The notes below the pieces were generated by a model. It had not been told where the DNA came from and made no database searches. It saw only the letters and a list, made by a program, of their open reading frames with translations. From Circinella minor (taxonomy: Eukaryota > Mucoromycota > Mucoromycetes > Mucorales > Lichtheimiaceae), in assembly GCA_016758965.1 (NCBI GenBank), contig JAEPRB010000006.1:124001-188000 (forward strand): DNA of 64,000 nucleotides, given 5' to 3'. This document shows, one piece after another, positions 35,536-46,760 of the stretch. Positions within the stretch are counted from its first letter, which is position 1, and each line of letters opens with the position of its first letter. Position numbers and translations under genes: made by a program.

Positions 35536-35656
35536 AAATTATTTATTTTTTATTTATGACGAAATTAGAATGAACACACGCTGATGTCAGCTTATTGTTC
35601 TCGTCTGTTCACAATGAGAGGGACTGAAAAACCTGCAAGACAGCAGGAAAAAGATG
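35536..35656 (-). mobile_element. Short (about 120 bp) dispersed repeat with possible 12-bp target duplication
   Basis: Inserted in the Ser/Ala-rich exon of the pseudogene: the flanks TTCTGGCTGTA and CTCCTGGTTGCA both resemble the single CTCCTGACTGTA of the intact gene. The inserted strand carries CCTGC...GCAGG and GCTGA..TCAGC short hairpins and an A-rich tail. A related copy in the opposite orientation ends at 28306. Size, tail and duplication suggest a SINE-like retroposon, but no clear pol III boxes are seen. Confidence 0.5.
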
Positions 35657-37056
35657 TACTCCTGGTTGCACAGTACACACTGGTGATATTTTCAATCATG
35701 GAGTTCAAAGTATCGGTGCACCATTATATCATCATACATCACAAGTAAATAGGAAAACTCTTTTTAGTGTGATCATATTTATAATGGAAGGTCCCTATTT
35801 ACACCATATTGAATCTATTGTACATTAGATTGATGATACCGTTACTTCCAACAATAATGATAACAATAACAGTAATAATACTAATAAAATAAGACGAGTT
35901 TTATTATATGAAGATGACGAATCAGAGTATGTACCTTTAATGAACAAGCACAAGAAAATAAACGAAAATAAACGGTACGTACATGGAATATTAAATAATC
36001 TTTATTGCACTATTACATCGTTATATAGATAACAAGAGACGCTCGAGAGATATTTTAATTGTGACAGCAACTCAAATCTAATGTTATCCGATAACCTTAT
36101 TTTACCTTCTGTACGTGACTCACTGAATGGCATGGATAATATTAATATTGGAAACCGATTCAATGCAGAACATGAATACAAGGTCAATGATATCACTATT
36201 CATATATCACTATTCACATATCATTATTTTCACATAAGATTATTCACATACCCTATTATTACCATACTTTTATTTTCTTATAACTCAATTCTATTAACAC
36301 ACTGTAAATTTACCACTCATATATACACATACAAAATTCATAGCTTTTTTAATAGCAACATATATATAGATTTGGCACTACTATCCGTACGTATAATGTC
36401 TTTTTTTATATTTATTATAATTGTTGGGGTGTAGGAGAGAAGAAATATAGTACAATCATTTTTAACATGACGCTTTACAATAGAAAAGATACAATAATTG
36501 ATTCACATAAACAAGAAGTCAGTAAGATGGTAAACAAAAAAAAAGCTACGTATATAGAATACGTACGTAGTAACAGTAAAATCATAATAGTAGCATTTTT
36601 CTTTCATGGGCAATGAAACTCATGGTTTTATGATGCTCGTTTTTATAATCACTGCGTATCATATTACTTTTATTACTTTTATTATTATTATTATTATTAT
36701 AAGTATTATACAGAAAATATAGGTACATAACATAAGATCATATCCATAACAACTCATACAGTATTTGAAGTTTCATTGGCCATTTTTAACAGTTCAGATT
36801 CACACAGTATTCAGAACTGTCATGTCATTATTCCATAATATATATCATACTTATCGTAAGATACACATTCGTCCATGTTCAAAATATTGATATTATCAAC
36901 TTGGGAATTAAAATCGTAGTTGTAGGAATAGTTAATTCAAGATATCTACTGTAGTTTCTTTTTTATAGTGTTTGGCGATTCGTTTTATGATAAAACAAAA
37001 ATAGAACACCACTATTTATAATACGTAATTTTTAACAATCGTTAAATTTACTAGAA

Positions 37057-37060
<4 letters not shown>

Positions 37061-37109
<49 letters not shown>
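37061..37109. repeat. (CA)n-(TA)n microsatellite, empty DIRS site
   Basis: The same compound microsatellite as 22617-22656, running directly into ACATTATTTTCTTTTG, which in copy A lies on the far side of the DIRS element. This marks the pre-insertion site. Confidence 0.85.
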
Positions 37110-37567
37110 CATTATTTTCTTTTGAAAATCCATGAAATCAGTTCGGAACCTGAAAACCATTCTTTACATTTGTGATCTATTGTAAATACATACTTCTAAT
37201 TTCATCTAATTTCTTTTTGTACTGTATACATATCTCAAAGTATAAAATTAAATAAAAACGAATACCTTATTATTTGAATATAGAGGCTGACCGAACCGTC
37301 TTTTATTAGAAATTTTCTGCGATTGATGACTCATTAAAAACATCTGCTATTTTTTATATAACAAAACCATTAATTGTCTCTCTTATTACTTTTGAAGTAT
37401 AAACGTATTTATAATTGGTTTTCTTCTCGTACATAGCAGTATATTTACGTATGGAGGTCCGTCTTTTCATGACAGAGAGGAATCTGATACTCTTTTTATT
37501 GGAGCAGTATAAAAGTAAGGTATGATTAAATAATAATATTATTTATTCCCCTATATTAACGTAGTAG

Positions 37568-38298
37568 ATTAAATCTTTTTATTGATAAAAATAAAAGAAA
37601 AAAAATGCCTAAGTCAACGCTGCGTCTTAATAGGACATATCCGCTCTAGTCCGATCATGTTAGCAAAGAGATATGAAAAACCTTAAGGGCAATAAGGAAA
37701 ATTGTAAAGGCAAAGAGAAGGTAGAGTTTTTTTTAAGATATATAAATGTTAGTAGAAAAAGAGGGCCGGGGTCAGAGGGAAAAAGAGGAAATTCTTATTC
37801 TGCTTCCTGATGAAGGTGAGAGTTGTCGCAGTTGTCGCAGTTATTGTTGTTGCTACTGGTATTGTTTGTGGTGTCAAGTGAATGCTTGTGTTGTACTTGT
37901 ACGTAGTGAAAAGGATTTTTTTCTACAGTGTTGATCCATATAACTAAATGCCGGCCGGGATCTGGATCTTTGCTGGCTGAAAACTCTTGATTGGGGTGAC
38001 AACAGTAATCGATGTCATAGAGAAGTGAACAAATAAGCGGCCATATTCGGGTCCAATAATCTTTTTGTTTTTGTTGTTGTGGCGGTTTTTTTGGAAGTTT
38101 ATTCAGAATTTAAGAGATTGGGTCGATGGTCACAGTATGTGGTACGTCAAAAAGGGAATGTCGTGAAAGCAATCCATAAGATGAGAGATGGTGGTAAGCG
38201 CGCCATCTTGAAGACACCAACATTGAATAGGTTTACCAGGAAGAAAACCAATACGCCAGCGAACTACACGATTACGGTCACTAAGGATCATTGGGCAC
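37568..38298. mobile_element. 731-bp insertion with 11-bp target duplication
   Basis: TAACGTAGTAG occurs at 37557-37567 and again at 38299-38309, while copy A (about 27445) has it once and lacks the intervening DNA. An 11-bp duplication points to retroposition or another long-stagger integrase. The insert contains a 75-codon plus-strand frame (38079-38306, with SEFKRLGRWSQYVVRQKG) and a Cys-rich frame at 37746-37934, neither recognised. No poly(A) tail is obvious on the plus strand; the left edge is T/A-rich. Confidence 0.7.
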
Positions 38299-38395
38299 TA
38301 ACGTAGTAGTCGGTACGACCTACTACATTTCAATACAGTAGTATCACTTTATTTCACTTGTTTGTTTCATACGTAGTATATCATTATTTTATTTA

Positions 38396-39360
38396 CAGCG
38401 GAACCCCGTTAATTTCATATCCGTTACCTTTCATATCCTCATTATTTTCACAGAAATTCAGGGAATGGAAAAATTGACATAATAAAATTTTCACATTCTC
38501 ATTTATTTCACTTTCAAAACAAGCAGGGAGGGTTGAAACCTTAACGGGAGTAATATACGCGTTTATAGAATTATATTATGCATTGATTTTATTGTATTAG
38601 TAGTCTCTAATAATAATTGTGTTCAGACAAGGGTTTTATAGTCTAAGATGTATATGTCGGCTAAACAATTTATTTTGAAGTTTAGGATATGAAGCAATTT
38701 ATGTTCTTGAAGATTTTTGTTTCTAATGGAGTCAATACTCCTTGATTTGTATATGTTTCCTAAATTGACTTTCGTCAATTATTTGATATTGTAATATTAT
38801 TTGTTAGTCATTATTATTTGACTAATAAATAGTAGAAAAAGAAAATTAAATGTAACACCACATTGGTGAAGAAGATGGAATAAAAGTGTGTACTATTTAT
38901 ACGTTTCCCGAATATCCTTTGACTTTTTATGAGATTATGAAACTACTTACATTGCTTGACATATATGGGCACATTATAGGATAATAAAAGTTTTACAGTA
39001 GCACAAAATAAATAAGACAACATATGGGATATACAGTACAATCATATAATTGTAGAAATGTTGTAATGTGCATGTTTTCTTGTATATGAATATTCAGCAT
39101 AGTTTATATGAACAATCTAATGTATGCTTTTATGTAAGACAAAAATGTAATTTACAGTTGATGTATATATTTTCTATTTTATTTAGTATTATAAAAGATA
39201 TAAATATCGTTACAAGTGGTATGTATATATGCAGTATCTCTTTATTATTAACCTGCCCTTAAAAGTAATTAACTGTATCTAGTCCCGATAACTTTCACAT
39301 CCCCTTTATTTTCACACCAAAAATGGGAGATGTAAATTTGAAATTAACGGGGTTCCTCTG
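38396..39360. mobile_element. TA-flanked TIR element, CAGMGG family, copy B
   Basis: The ends CAGCGGAACCCCGTTAATTT and (complement) CAGAGGAACCCCGTTAATTT are flanked by TA (38394-38395 and 39361-39362). Copy A at about 27533 has the empty site CTGTTTATTCGG. At 965 bp it is longer than the family copy at 30352 and encodes nothing recognisable. Confidence 0.85.
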
Positions 39361-39569
39361 TATTCGGTATAATCTATGTATGGTAATTCTACGTATTCCC
39401 AACAGATTCACCATTCATCATCATCTACACAGTTCACTTTTTTTGTGATTCTGTGACAATGATAGGAAAAAAAACTACTACCTCGTAAAAGCATTAGCAT
39501 ACAAATTACATGAACTTTTTTTATTCAAATTATATAAATGATTTGATGACAACAGTCTTTATAAAACCA

Positions 39570-40823
39570 TTATTTTCTCTTAGTAATAATAGAAAGTCCA
39601 TCAAATACTGGTAGAATGACTACTTCAACCCGTTTATCATTTAATACATGTTGATTAAAATTATGAATTTTTGCAGCCGTATCCGGACTGTCAGCTCGAA
39701 AGTTGAAAGGTTTAATCTCATCGTAACCTGCTTGTCTATGAACTTGCCCATAAAAAAGTACTATATTGGTATAAATATTTATGCAAGAATATAATAAAAT
39801 GTTAGTTTTGTGACGTACAATAAAAGACGGGTAAGTGAATTTTATCTAAGTAACGAGCATAGCACTGGTAAACAGATACGTACGCAAATCACCAAATCAC
39901 CAAATCAGCCCATATGTCCGAACTATTTTCATTATGTGAACTATTATTACTAACCATTATCAGCTATAATGACTCCATTATCGGACAAGAGATTATGATC
40001 CATAATAAAATCAAAGTAAGATGCGTATCCATCTTTGTTGGCATCTAAATCATAGTAATGTGTAACAGTGAATAATATAAAATTAGGTTATTACAATTCA
40101 TATATCCCCCCGGTAATTTTCAAATTATTTTTTGTATTAGTAGTACCTATAAAGACAAAATCATATTGCTTATTGGGTTGCTCTTTTGTGATTCGTACTA
40201 AACTATATAATTATATATACGTAATTATATATATATATATATATATTATACCAAATAGTGTAAGTATGTATAAAATTAGTGGCTACTTCATGGTAGGAGG
40301 CGAAAATATAGCAAATAATTATATAAAAAAATCATTTATTACGTATTATTTTTTATATTTACCTTTCCATAGCTGGCCCAACAACAAAATCAATACGGTC
40401 ATCTAAATATTTTAACTTTTTTGCATGTTTTTGAGCAAGTCCTGCTGCTTTTGGATCCATTTCCAAAGTAATTAATTTACCATTTTCACCATTTTCTTCT
40501 GAGGATAAGGACGGCGATGATGATGACATAGCAGCTGCCATTGCTATTGTAGCAGCCCCGGTAAAGGTTCCAATTTCGAGAATGCGAGAACAGCGAAAAA
40601 GCTTCACTAATTGAAATAATAACTTGCGTTGGGTTTCCGTGGTCATAAAATAATGTTTTTCAAAGTCATGAATGGTTTCATCAATAAGCTCCTTGAGTAC
40701 ATCCGCAACTTCAAGTGGAAACGGTGTGCTGTGATCATTTGAATATTCTTCTTCTTTAGTGCGCAAGCGGTTATCAATATTTCCTGGGAAATCCTCAGTA
40801 GCGTTGCTATAATTAAGCCTCAT
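39570..40823 (-). CDS. SAM-dependent O-methyltransferase (CCoAOMT-like), copy B
   Basis: Four exons: 40823-40363, 40202-40147, 40044-39955 and 39760-39570. These are the same exon lengths as copy A (461, 56, 90 and 191 nt), giving 265 residues. All key motifs are kept: the SAM loop ILEIGTFTGAATIAMA, LEMDPKAA, the ANKDGYASYFD region and the C-terminal LPVFDGL-type strand. Differences are scattered and mostly conservative (for example KELIDETIHDFEKHYFM in place of KELTDETIHDFERYYYM), with no stop or frameshift. Both paralogues therefore look functional. Intron lengths differ more, including a TACGTA-bearing (TA)n expansion in the first intron. The substrate is unknown. Confidence 0.93.
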
Positions 40824-40955
40824 AATAATACTTGTTACTTATAGTATTAATGATAGTAGTAATGATAGTGATAGTAACGAAACGTTTTTTTGAGAAATTG
40901 TTAATAGAGGAATACAACAATTACAAAGTACGTATGAATTATACTTATTTATAAT

Positions 40956-41240
40956 ATGAGCTACCCCGTATCAGCCCCTTCTTTCACTTCTTTATCATAT
41001 TTGAATATCTGCAATTTATGTAAGTCTACAGTGAAACCCCTTAATTTCAAAGTTACATTTTTAATGTTTTGTGCAGTGTTGGGTTTCTGGCACGCAGGAG
41101 TAGTAAAGGTTTACGCCATAGCGCAGAAGGCGAAAATCTATGACGGAAAACGTATTCCATTCAATCAATATGTTTATGGAATTAGGAAACAAGATGCTTT
41201 ATATAAAAAAAAAAGAGTGAGAAAGAATCTATATTATTAA
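40956..41240 (+). CDS. Small ORF of unknown function, copy B
   Basis: A 94-codon frame, counterpart of 29750-30013, starting MSYPVSAPSF. The last residues are encoded by the Helitron-like insertion that begins at 41228, so the tail differs from copy A. Around 41029-41060 it contains CAGTGAAACCCCTTAATTTC, similar to a transposon end. Its status as a gene is doubtful. Confidence 0.3.
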   Translation: MSYPVSAPSFTSLSYLNICNLCKSTVKPLNFKVTFLMFCAVLGFWHAGVVKVYAIAQKAKIYDGKRIPFNQYVYGIRKQDALYKKKRVRKNLYY

Positions 41241-41705
41241 AATAACAATTTTTACACAAAAAAGGAAATTTTATTAGTAAAACTTACTACTACACAAAAA
41301 AGGAAATATGACTGAGTTAAAACTAACAGATAATGTATCAAGATAATATATATGTTTCTTCACATACTACAGAAAATTTAATAAGTTCAGAACGGTTCAA
41401 AACAAAAGTGTCGATTGATTTTTTTCTGGATGTCATACCATATATGTATAATATATTTTCAAACGTGGTTTGATTGAATCATGACATTATTATTATTATT
41501 ATTTGTGATTTTTTACACTAATATCTGATATATATATTTTTTTTATCTCAAAAAGGATTATACAGCTTTGAATATCGTTGCTACAAGGCGCGAAGCGCCG
41601 TTAGGGGTCAAAGGGGGGAACCCCCTTTGCGACGCAAACCGCTAAATGACCCGAAGCGAAGCGAAGGGGCTCATTTATCCGAGCGAAGCGAGGAAGGGTT
41701 GCTAG
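41228..41705 (+). mobile_element. Helitron-like non-autonomous element
   Basis: Removing this segment restores copy A exactly across the junction (GAGAAAGAA + TATCTGTTAAAA against GAAAGAATATCTATTAAAA). The insert begins TC and ends CTAG, sits between A and T, and leaves no target duplication, the canonical Helitron signature. The 3' 120 bp is strikingly GC-rich with perfect hairpins: GGCGC-GAA-GCGCC (41587-41599) and AAAGGGGG...CCCCCTTT (41610-41628), then repeated GAAGCGAAGCG. There is no RepHel ORF, so it depends on an enzyme elsewhere. The hairpins lie further from the 3' end than in typical Helitrons. Confidence 0.65.
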
Positions 41706-42044
41706 TATCTGTTAAAATTTAAGTTACGAAAAAGGACCATTTCACTTTTGCTGGGCAGGTATCATTGTCATTTCTAAAGTCTAGTTTTGTCTACATAAGC
41801 ATCCTGCTGCTCTATGCAGATTACGACTCCAGTCAGCAACTATTAAACTTAGCTCTTGTGCATCGACAGGCAATGTAGGGCCTTAACCTATTAAGCCAAT
41901 ATATTGAACAACCCACAATATTTATGTTGAAGTTATTATTTGCATGTGCAGCATCTCTCGTATCAATGCAGGACTTTTTTTTTTGTTTAAATGTTTTTAG
42001 TTATTAAAAAATTTGAGCCCCAGTTTGAGGTTGTATAGTACTAT

Positions 42045-42990
42045 TTAAAGGGGGATGTGTATATTGAGATATAAAAGGGTAACGTGGGACAAGAGAATGG
42101 TAATATTGAATAATTGAAAGGCTATTCCAAAGAATATTGTGAAAAACCGATGGACCAAATAGTTTGTAAGATGAGGCCAAGTTGTTGGTAGATAATTGGA
42201 TGCGGTGTTAATGTCAGTGGAAAAATGTAGGTGAAGCAGATCCCAAGAGTTGATCAGAAGAGAAGGATAGTGGTGGCGTTTCCAGGAAGCAAATTTAAGG
42301 GGGCAATTCACAAAAAAGTGAAGTACAATATCAAGTGCCACAGTACTAATGTGACAAATATTGGTAGGGTGTTTCTGCAGCACGATATGATGAAAGCGAA
42401 CCTTGTTGGGTACCCGCTGTAAAATAACTTGTCACCAAGTAGTTTGAGCACGATGAGGTAGAGCCAATTGCCAAAGTCGCCGGCCTTTCGGTGACAGTGA
42501 TATGGAAAGTGTAGTAGATGTTGAAAGAGAGAGGGGTTGTTATCTCTCCAATACGGACGAATTGGACTGTGGTCCACATAAATCACATTAATATGCGCAG
42601 CAATACGTAGTTCTGTAGCGGACTGGTAGTAAACGGTAATAGCAACGTTCACTGAGACAGTGTAATTCGAGTAAAGGAAAAGGATGTTGAAATTGGGATA
42701 CTATCTTTTAGTGCCTTATCAATTGCTAAATGTAACTGAACACGTCCTATAATGATCTCGAAATGAATATTGATAATAACTGACCATATTCGTTCTCGCT
42801 GAATAGGTTGTAATTTTGAATGCGATGGTGGTTGATAATAAACATCCAATACAAGATAACGAGAAGATATTGTTGGAAGAGTATTGCTGGAAGATGTTGG
42901 TGTAAGAATATAACTGAGAGGTAAATCCAGCAAGACAGGTAAGAATGTGTTGAATAACTATATTTATAAAGCCATTATAGATTAAATACA
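42045..42990 (-). pseudogene. Non-LTR retrotransposon 3' remnant, copy B
   Basis: Minus-strand frames overlap with several shifts: one reads LYLIVLKLLGDKLFYSGYP, the next ISTVALDIVLHFFVNCPLKF and ASWKRHHYPSLLINSWDLL. The HFFxxCPLKxxxW pattern resembles the zinc-finger-like region following LINE reverse transcriptases. The frameshifts and lack of a reverse transcriptase core make it a relic. Confidence 0.5.
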
Positions 42991-44133
42991 ATAGTCAGAA
43001 AAAAAAGATACCAATTTTTTATACTTTATATGTCTTTACACACATATATAAAGGAATAATTTAAAATTAACAACCAAATCATTTTTAAATATGGTTAGCA
43101 TATTACCATAATACGTAGGTGCTTGCGTTGTAACATTTTTGTTTCATAACAGCTTAAACTGCCTTACTCCTAACTGTTACTACTTTTCCAATTCAAAAGA
43201 TATTTCAAATCCAATCCAAGAGCCTTATTTTTCAGATGTTATTCTATCATTTCCTTAGAATTAACGTTGTTATTGTTCATTTTTGGCCGACTAGATTTGA
43301 TTTGAAATTATGTCTATTATTTAAGTTGAGCTGCACCATATATACATTATAATATTCCTGCCGACTATATGATTATACAGCATTACATATGACGTACGTT
43401 TTTCATTACAAAAGATATAGATTAATAGTTAATGAACTTCGTTTGTATTCTAGGCCCCTTCTTGTGGGATTATAAAATTTCCATCATACTTTGGCTTGCT
43501 CATGTGTCATTGTAATTTTTACAAACATTCACTGTGGGAACGGTTTGAGTTATATAATTATAAAAAGGTGTATTTTTCCTAGTAAAAACCAAGAGATATT
43601 ATTCGCTCATTATTTCCCCTTTTATAACTAATCCTTTTTCTCTGCTTTTTTTTTAAAAAGATATTCACACATTATTTGCTTCTTCAAAACCATTGGTATT
43701 TATTCCCATAAAAATATTATACTTTTGTCAATTTATTTGACTGATAACTAATCAAAAGTTTATTACGTATACATATTTCTGTTGTATTAAAGAACATGTG
43801 CTTCATCATTCCAGGATATAAGCAGTAAATCTTACTCTTTACATGTAGCAAGGCAATCAAGATGAGATACTCATCCGTAACGTAAATACGTAAACGGCGA
43901 TGAAATTCAATAGGAATATTGGTTGTTGACGCTTGCTTTGTATCCATTTCTACCCTCACAACTCAGAAAATTTTTCGCTGCTGATGATTTACATGGGAAA
44001 ATAGTAGTAGAGACGATCCACATGGCGATATATTTTTAAAATAAAATAAAAAAGAGGTAAGAAAAAAGTTGCCTGTCAAAATGAGGAAATCGCTTTTTTT
44101 CCCCTCGTACTTCTTTTATTAATCTGCTACTTT

Positions 44134-44451
44134 CTACTCTTTACGATCAAAATATATTTTTTCAAACTTGTTTAAAATGCTTTTAAAAGATGGGAGTAGT
44201 ATTATCTTTTTTAAACCTAATTTTTTGAGATGCCTTCTAAAAATGCAACTATACAAATTAACAATAATAACGTGGTTATTCAATATCCCATTGAATGTTT
44301 GACCAATGCTTTTGCGAATCTGAATGAAAAGATTTTTTTTATACTGAATCACATAAGCAACCCATGAATCTACGCGATTAATCCAAATCAACATCAGGAA
44401 AAACACCTTATCATGTTCTGTCAAAGTAGTTAAATCAAGACGGTTAGTCAT
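44134..44451 (-). CDS. Unrecognised ORF, possibly an element fragment
   Basis: A 105-codon frame containing LTEHDKVFFLMLIWINRVDSW and a Lys/Ile-rich C-terminus. It has amphipathic character rather than low complexity, but no family was recognised and no introns or partners are clear. It sits just past the end of copy B. It may be a fragment of a transposon protein. Confidence 0.2.
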   Translation of the reverse strand: MTNRLDLTTLTEHDKVFFLMLIWINRVDSWVAYVIQYKKNLFIQIRKSIGQTFNGILNNHVIIVNLYSCIFRRHLKKLGLKKIILLPSFKSILNKFEKIYFDRKE

Positions 44452-45649
44452 TACAGTCCCAATTTTTATAGATGATCTACTGGTAGAACTTAAAAGAGGC
44501 TCTGAATGCTACAGAGATCATATGCAAAAAATAATTATGAGCAGTACTTCCAAGTAGAGTTTCTTTAGAGCTCTAAAAAATAAAAATAAAAACAGCTATC
44601 CAAACAATCTTGGCTTTCTGTTTTTTCATAGAAAGAGAAATAACATCACGGTAAAGCTTTAGAAAAAATTCAAAAGATGCCATGATGCTACTTTATAATT
44701 TCCGTGAATTACCAATCGCCCAGTTATCACACCGTTTTTAGAAGTTCTTAATTGGACTTCTTTACATAATCCATTATTAACACCAAAATAAGATATATTT
44801 CAGAATAAAATGAATAAATTAAAGTGTTATAAGCTTTAACATTATTATTGTTGTTTTATAATTTTTCTGAATTACATAGTGAGCAGCTCACTGTGAAACA
44901 GTTTGTTCTCGTCACACTAGCAGTATTTACTGTAGTTATGCATCAATTACAATGCATGTGGCGTTCTGTTGGTATTCCTCGCTTCTCCTGATTTTCTCAG
45001 AAATGCATAATAAAAAAGTAGCAAATCATATGCGCTTATCTAGTATGTATTATTATACGATCATCAGATGCAAAAGTAGAATAAGGAGTAACAGATTAGC
45101 CTTTGATATTGAAAGAAAAAATGACAGACGCCTCATTTCACACCGGTATGTCTCTATCACGTCATGAAAATAAGACAAGCTCTCCCGTCTTCTATAAGCT
45201 CTATCAACAGCAGCCATGTATATAGTGTTGAATTATTAATTTAGATAATAGTAAGTTGTTAGATTTTCCAGCATCGAATTATACCATTGGTTTCTATTCT
45301 GGATCTTTTTTTTATTATATATTCGGTTACGTATCACACTTGGCTTAGATAATGTTTTGACATCACCATCTTTAAGCCTATGTACAATCTTCTCATATTC
45401 TATAGTAAACAGCAAACGTTTATCACTGAACAATATTAGAAATTACGAGTTTTGGTTTCAAAACACCTCATGATGCTGTAACATATATGCTATCTTTTAA
45501 TAAGAATATACAGTTAAAGATCTACGAAATTCCTTATCAAGCTGTTGCAGAATATGAGGCTTTCGCATTTCTTTTGGATAATATAAGAATGAATATAATA
45601 TGTCTTGGAAAAAAACAGGAAAAAAAACTCTTCTAGAAGATTACATTGA

Positions 45650-46202
45650 TGTCCATACTATAAATAAGCTATATAATTATGTAATAATGGTAAAAACATT
45701 TCTTGTGAATTTTTCTCTACGTATTTAATATATTCTTATCTTGTTATTACTTCTAATCGTATTGCAACCACATCATCGCATATAATCAATGCTGATACTC
45801 CATAATAGAAAAAAAACGTGGGTGCAGTATCTTACCAAGCGCCAAAAGATGTCTATTATTCCTTATAAAGCCATGCAAACATGGTAAAGGACGGGTTGGA
45901 CTTGCACAATAGGCGAAAAAAAAAGCCTAATTTTTAGAAGGAAGAAGCAGAAGCAAGATAGTGCTAGTTTTTCTTTGGACAAGATGATGGCTGAACATGA
46001 CTTTGATATTCAGATTATTAAACTCTTGACAAAAAAAAAATTTCAAAAAATGTCAAGCAATTAGTATTATTTCCTTGTTAAAATATATAAAGGAATATAT
46101 ACCGTTTGTCCGCTTGATATAGCGATATTTCCCTGCTTAATCTGAACAAAAAATTTATCGTTATATCGAGATATCAAATACCCCTATAGTGAGCGGTGAC
46201 TG
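45650..46202. mobile_element. Truncated third copy of the CTGTCACCGCTCGC element
   Basis: From about 45650 the sequence follows the interior of 14955-15705 (CATACTA...AATAAGCTATA, then ATTGCAACCACAT.ATCGCATATAAT, then the ATCGTTATATCGA repeats) and ends GAGCGGTGACTG followed by TA. The left terminal repeat is missing and divergence is higher than between the other two copies, so it is older. Confidence 0.65.
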
Positions 46203-46760
46203 TACAAGGACCATTACAGTAAAATTATTATCTTTATCATTATAGTCATCATCATTACTAATAATACACAGTAAAAAGCATCATTTTATCGCTTTTTTTT
46301 TAAAAACGGTCATCGAACATATATCGAAACTGATAACAAACGAAAGAAAATATAAGTAGTGTAAGCGATATGATAAAAAGACAAAAATATACAAAGCTTT
46401 TTTTATTAGATCGAAAGAAAAAGGAGGATGGCGAATGAGATCGGAGAGCGTTGAAGGTGGGATCAATTTGTAATTTGCAAATTGAGCAAATGGGTTTGTG
46501 GGACCCCGTGGAATTGAAAGAAGTGGTTCCCAAATTGGAAACAAATTCCCGAAAACAAAACCTGTTGAAGGTTTGTTTCTACTAAAGTTAAAGTCATGGT
46601 ACAGGTGTGGTTAGCGGCCGGCACTCTTGAGATGTGCACTGCGGCAATTAGTGGACTTCTATGTCTTAATAATGAAAGTATATTGACGGTTTTTCTGCTT
46701 GTGGGATTACTATTGTAATATGCTTTTGGGGCGGTACCGGCCATCAGCACCGTGAAGAAC

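Larger units (their letters stand above)
34727..36190 (+). pseudogene. Broken paralogue of the PD-(D/E)XK-like gene
   Basis: It follows exons 1-4 of the gene at 19268-21683 (for example KQKFNYFKK, YGNDAMKHLVEDL, HTGDI-F-NHG and NIGNRFNAEHEYK) but is interrupted. There is a TA element at 34865-35189, a stop after EDL at about 35272, a TGA in the Ser/Ala stretch, and a 120-bp insertion at 35536-35656. The 3' half, including the nuclease-like motif, is deleted: at about 36195 the sequence jumps to the region matching 21730. It cannot encode the full protein. Confidence 0.85.
33170..44050. repeat. Segmental duplication, copy B
   Basis: The direct, adjacent counterpart of copy A, starting about 410 bp after A ends. 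It lacks DIRS, the second array, the 27664-28306 insertion and the TA elements at 30352 and 31644. It carries its own insertions at 34865, 35536, 37568, 38396 and 41228, plus 1.27 kb (42416-43690) absent from A. Identity is highest near 33450-34050. Confidence 0.9.
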
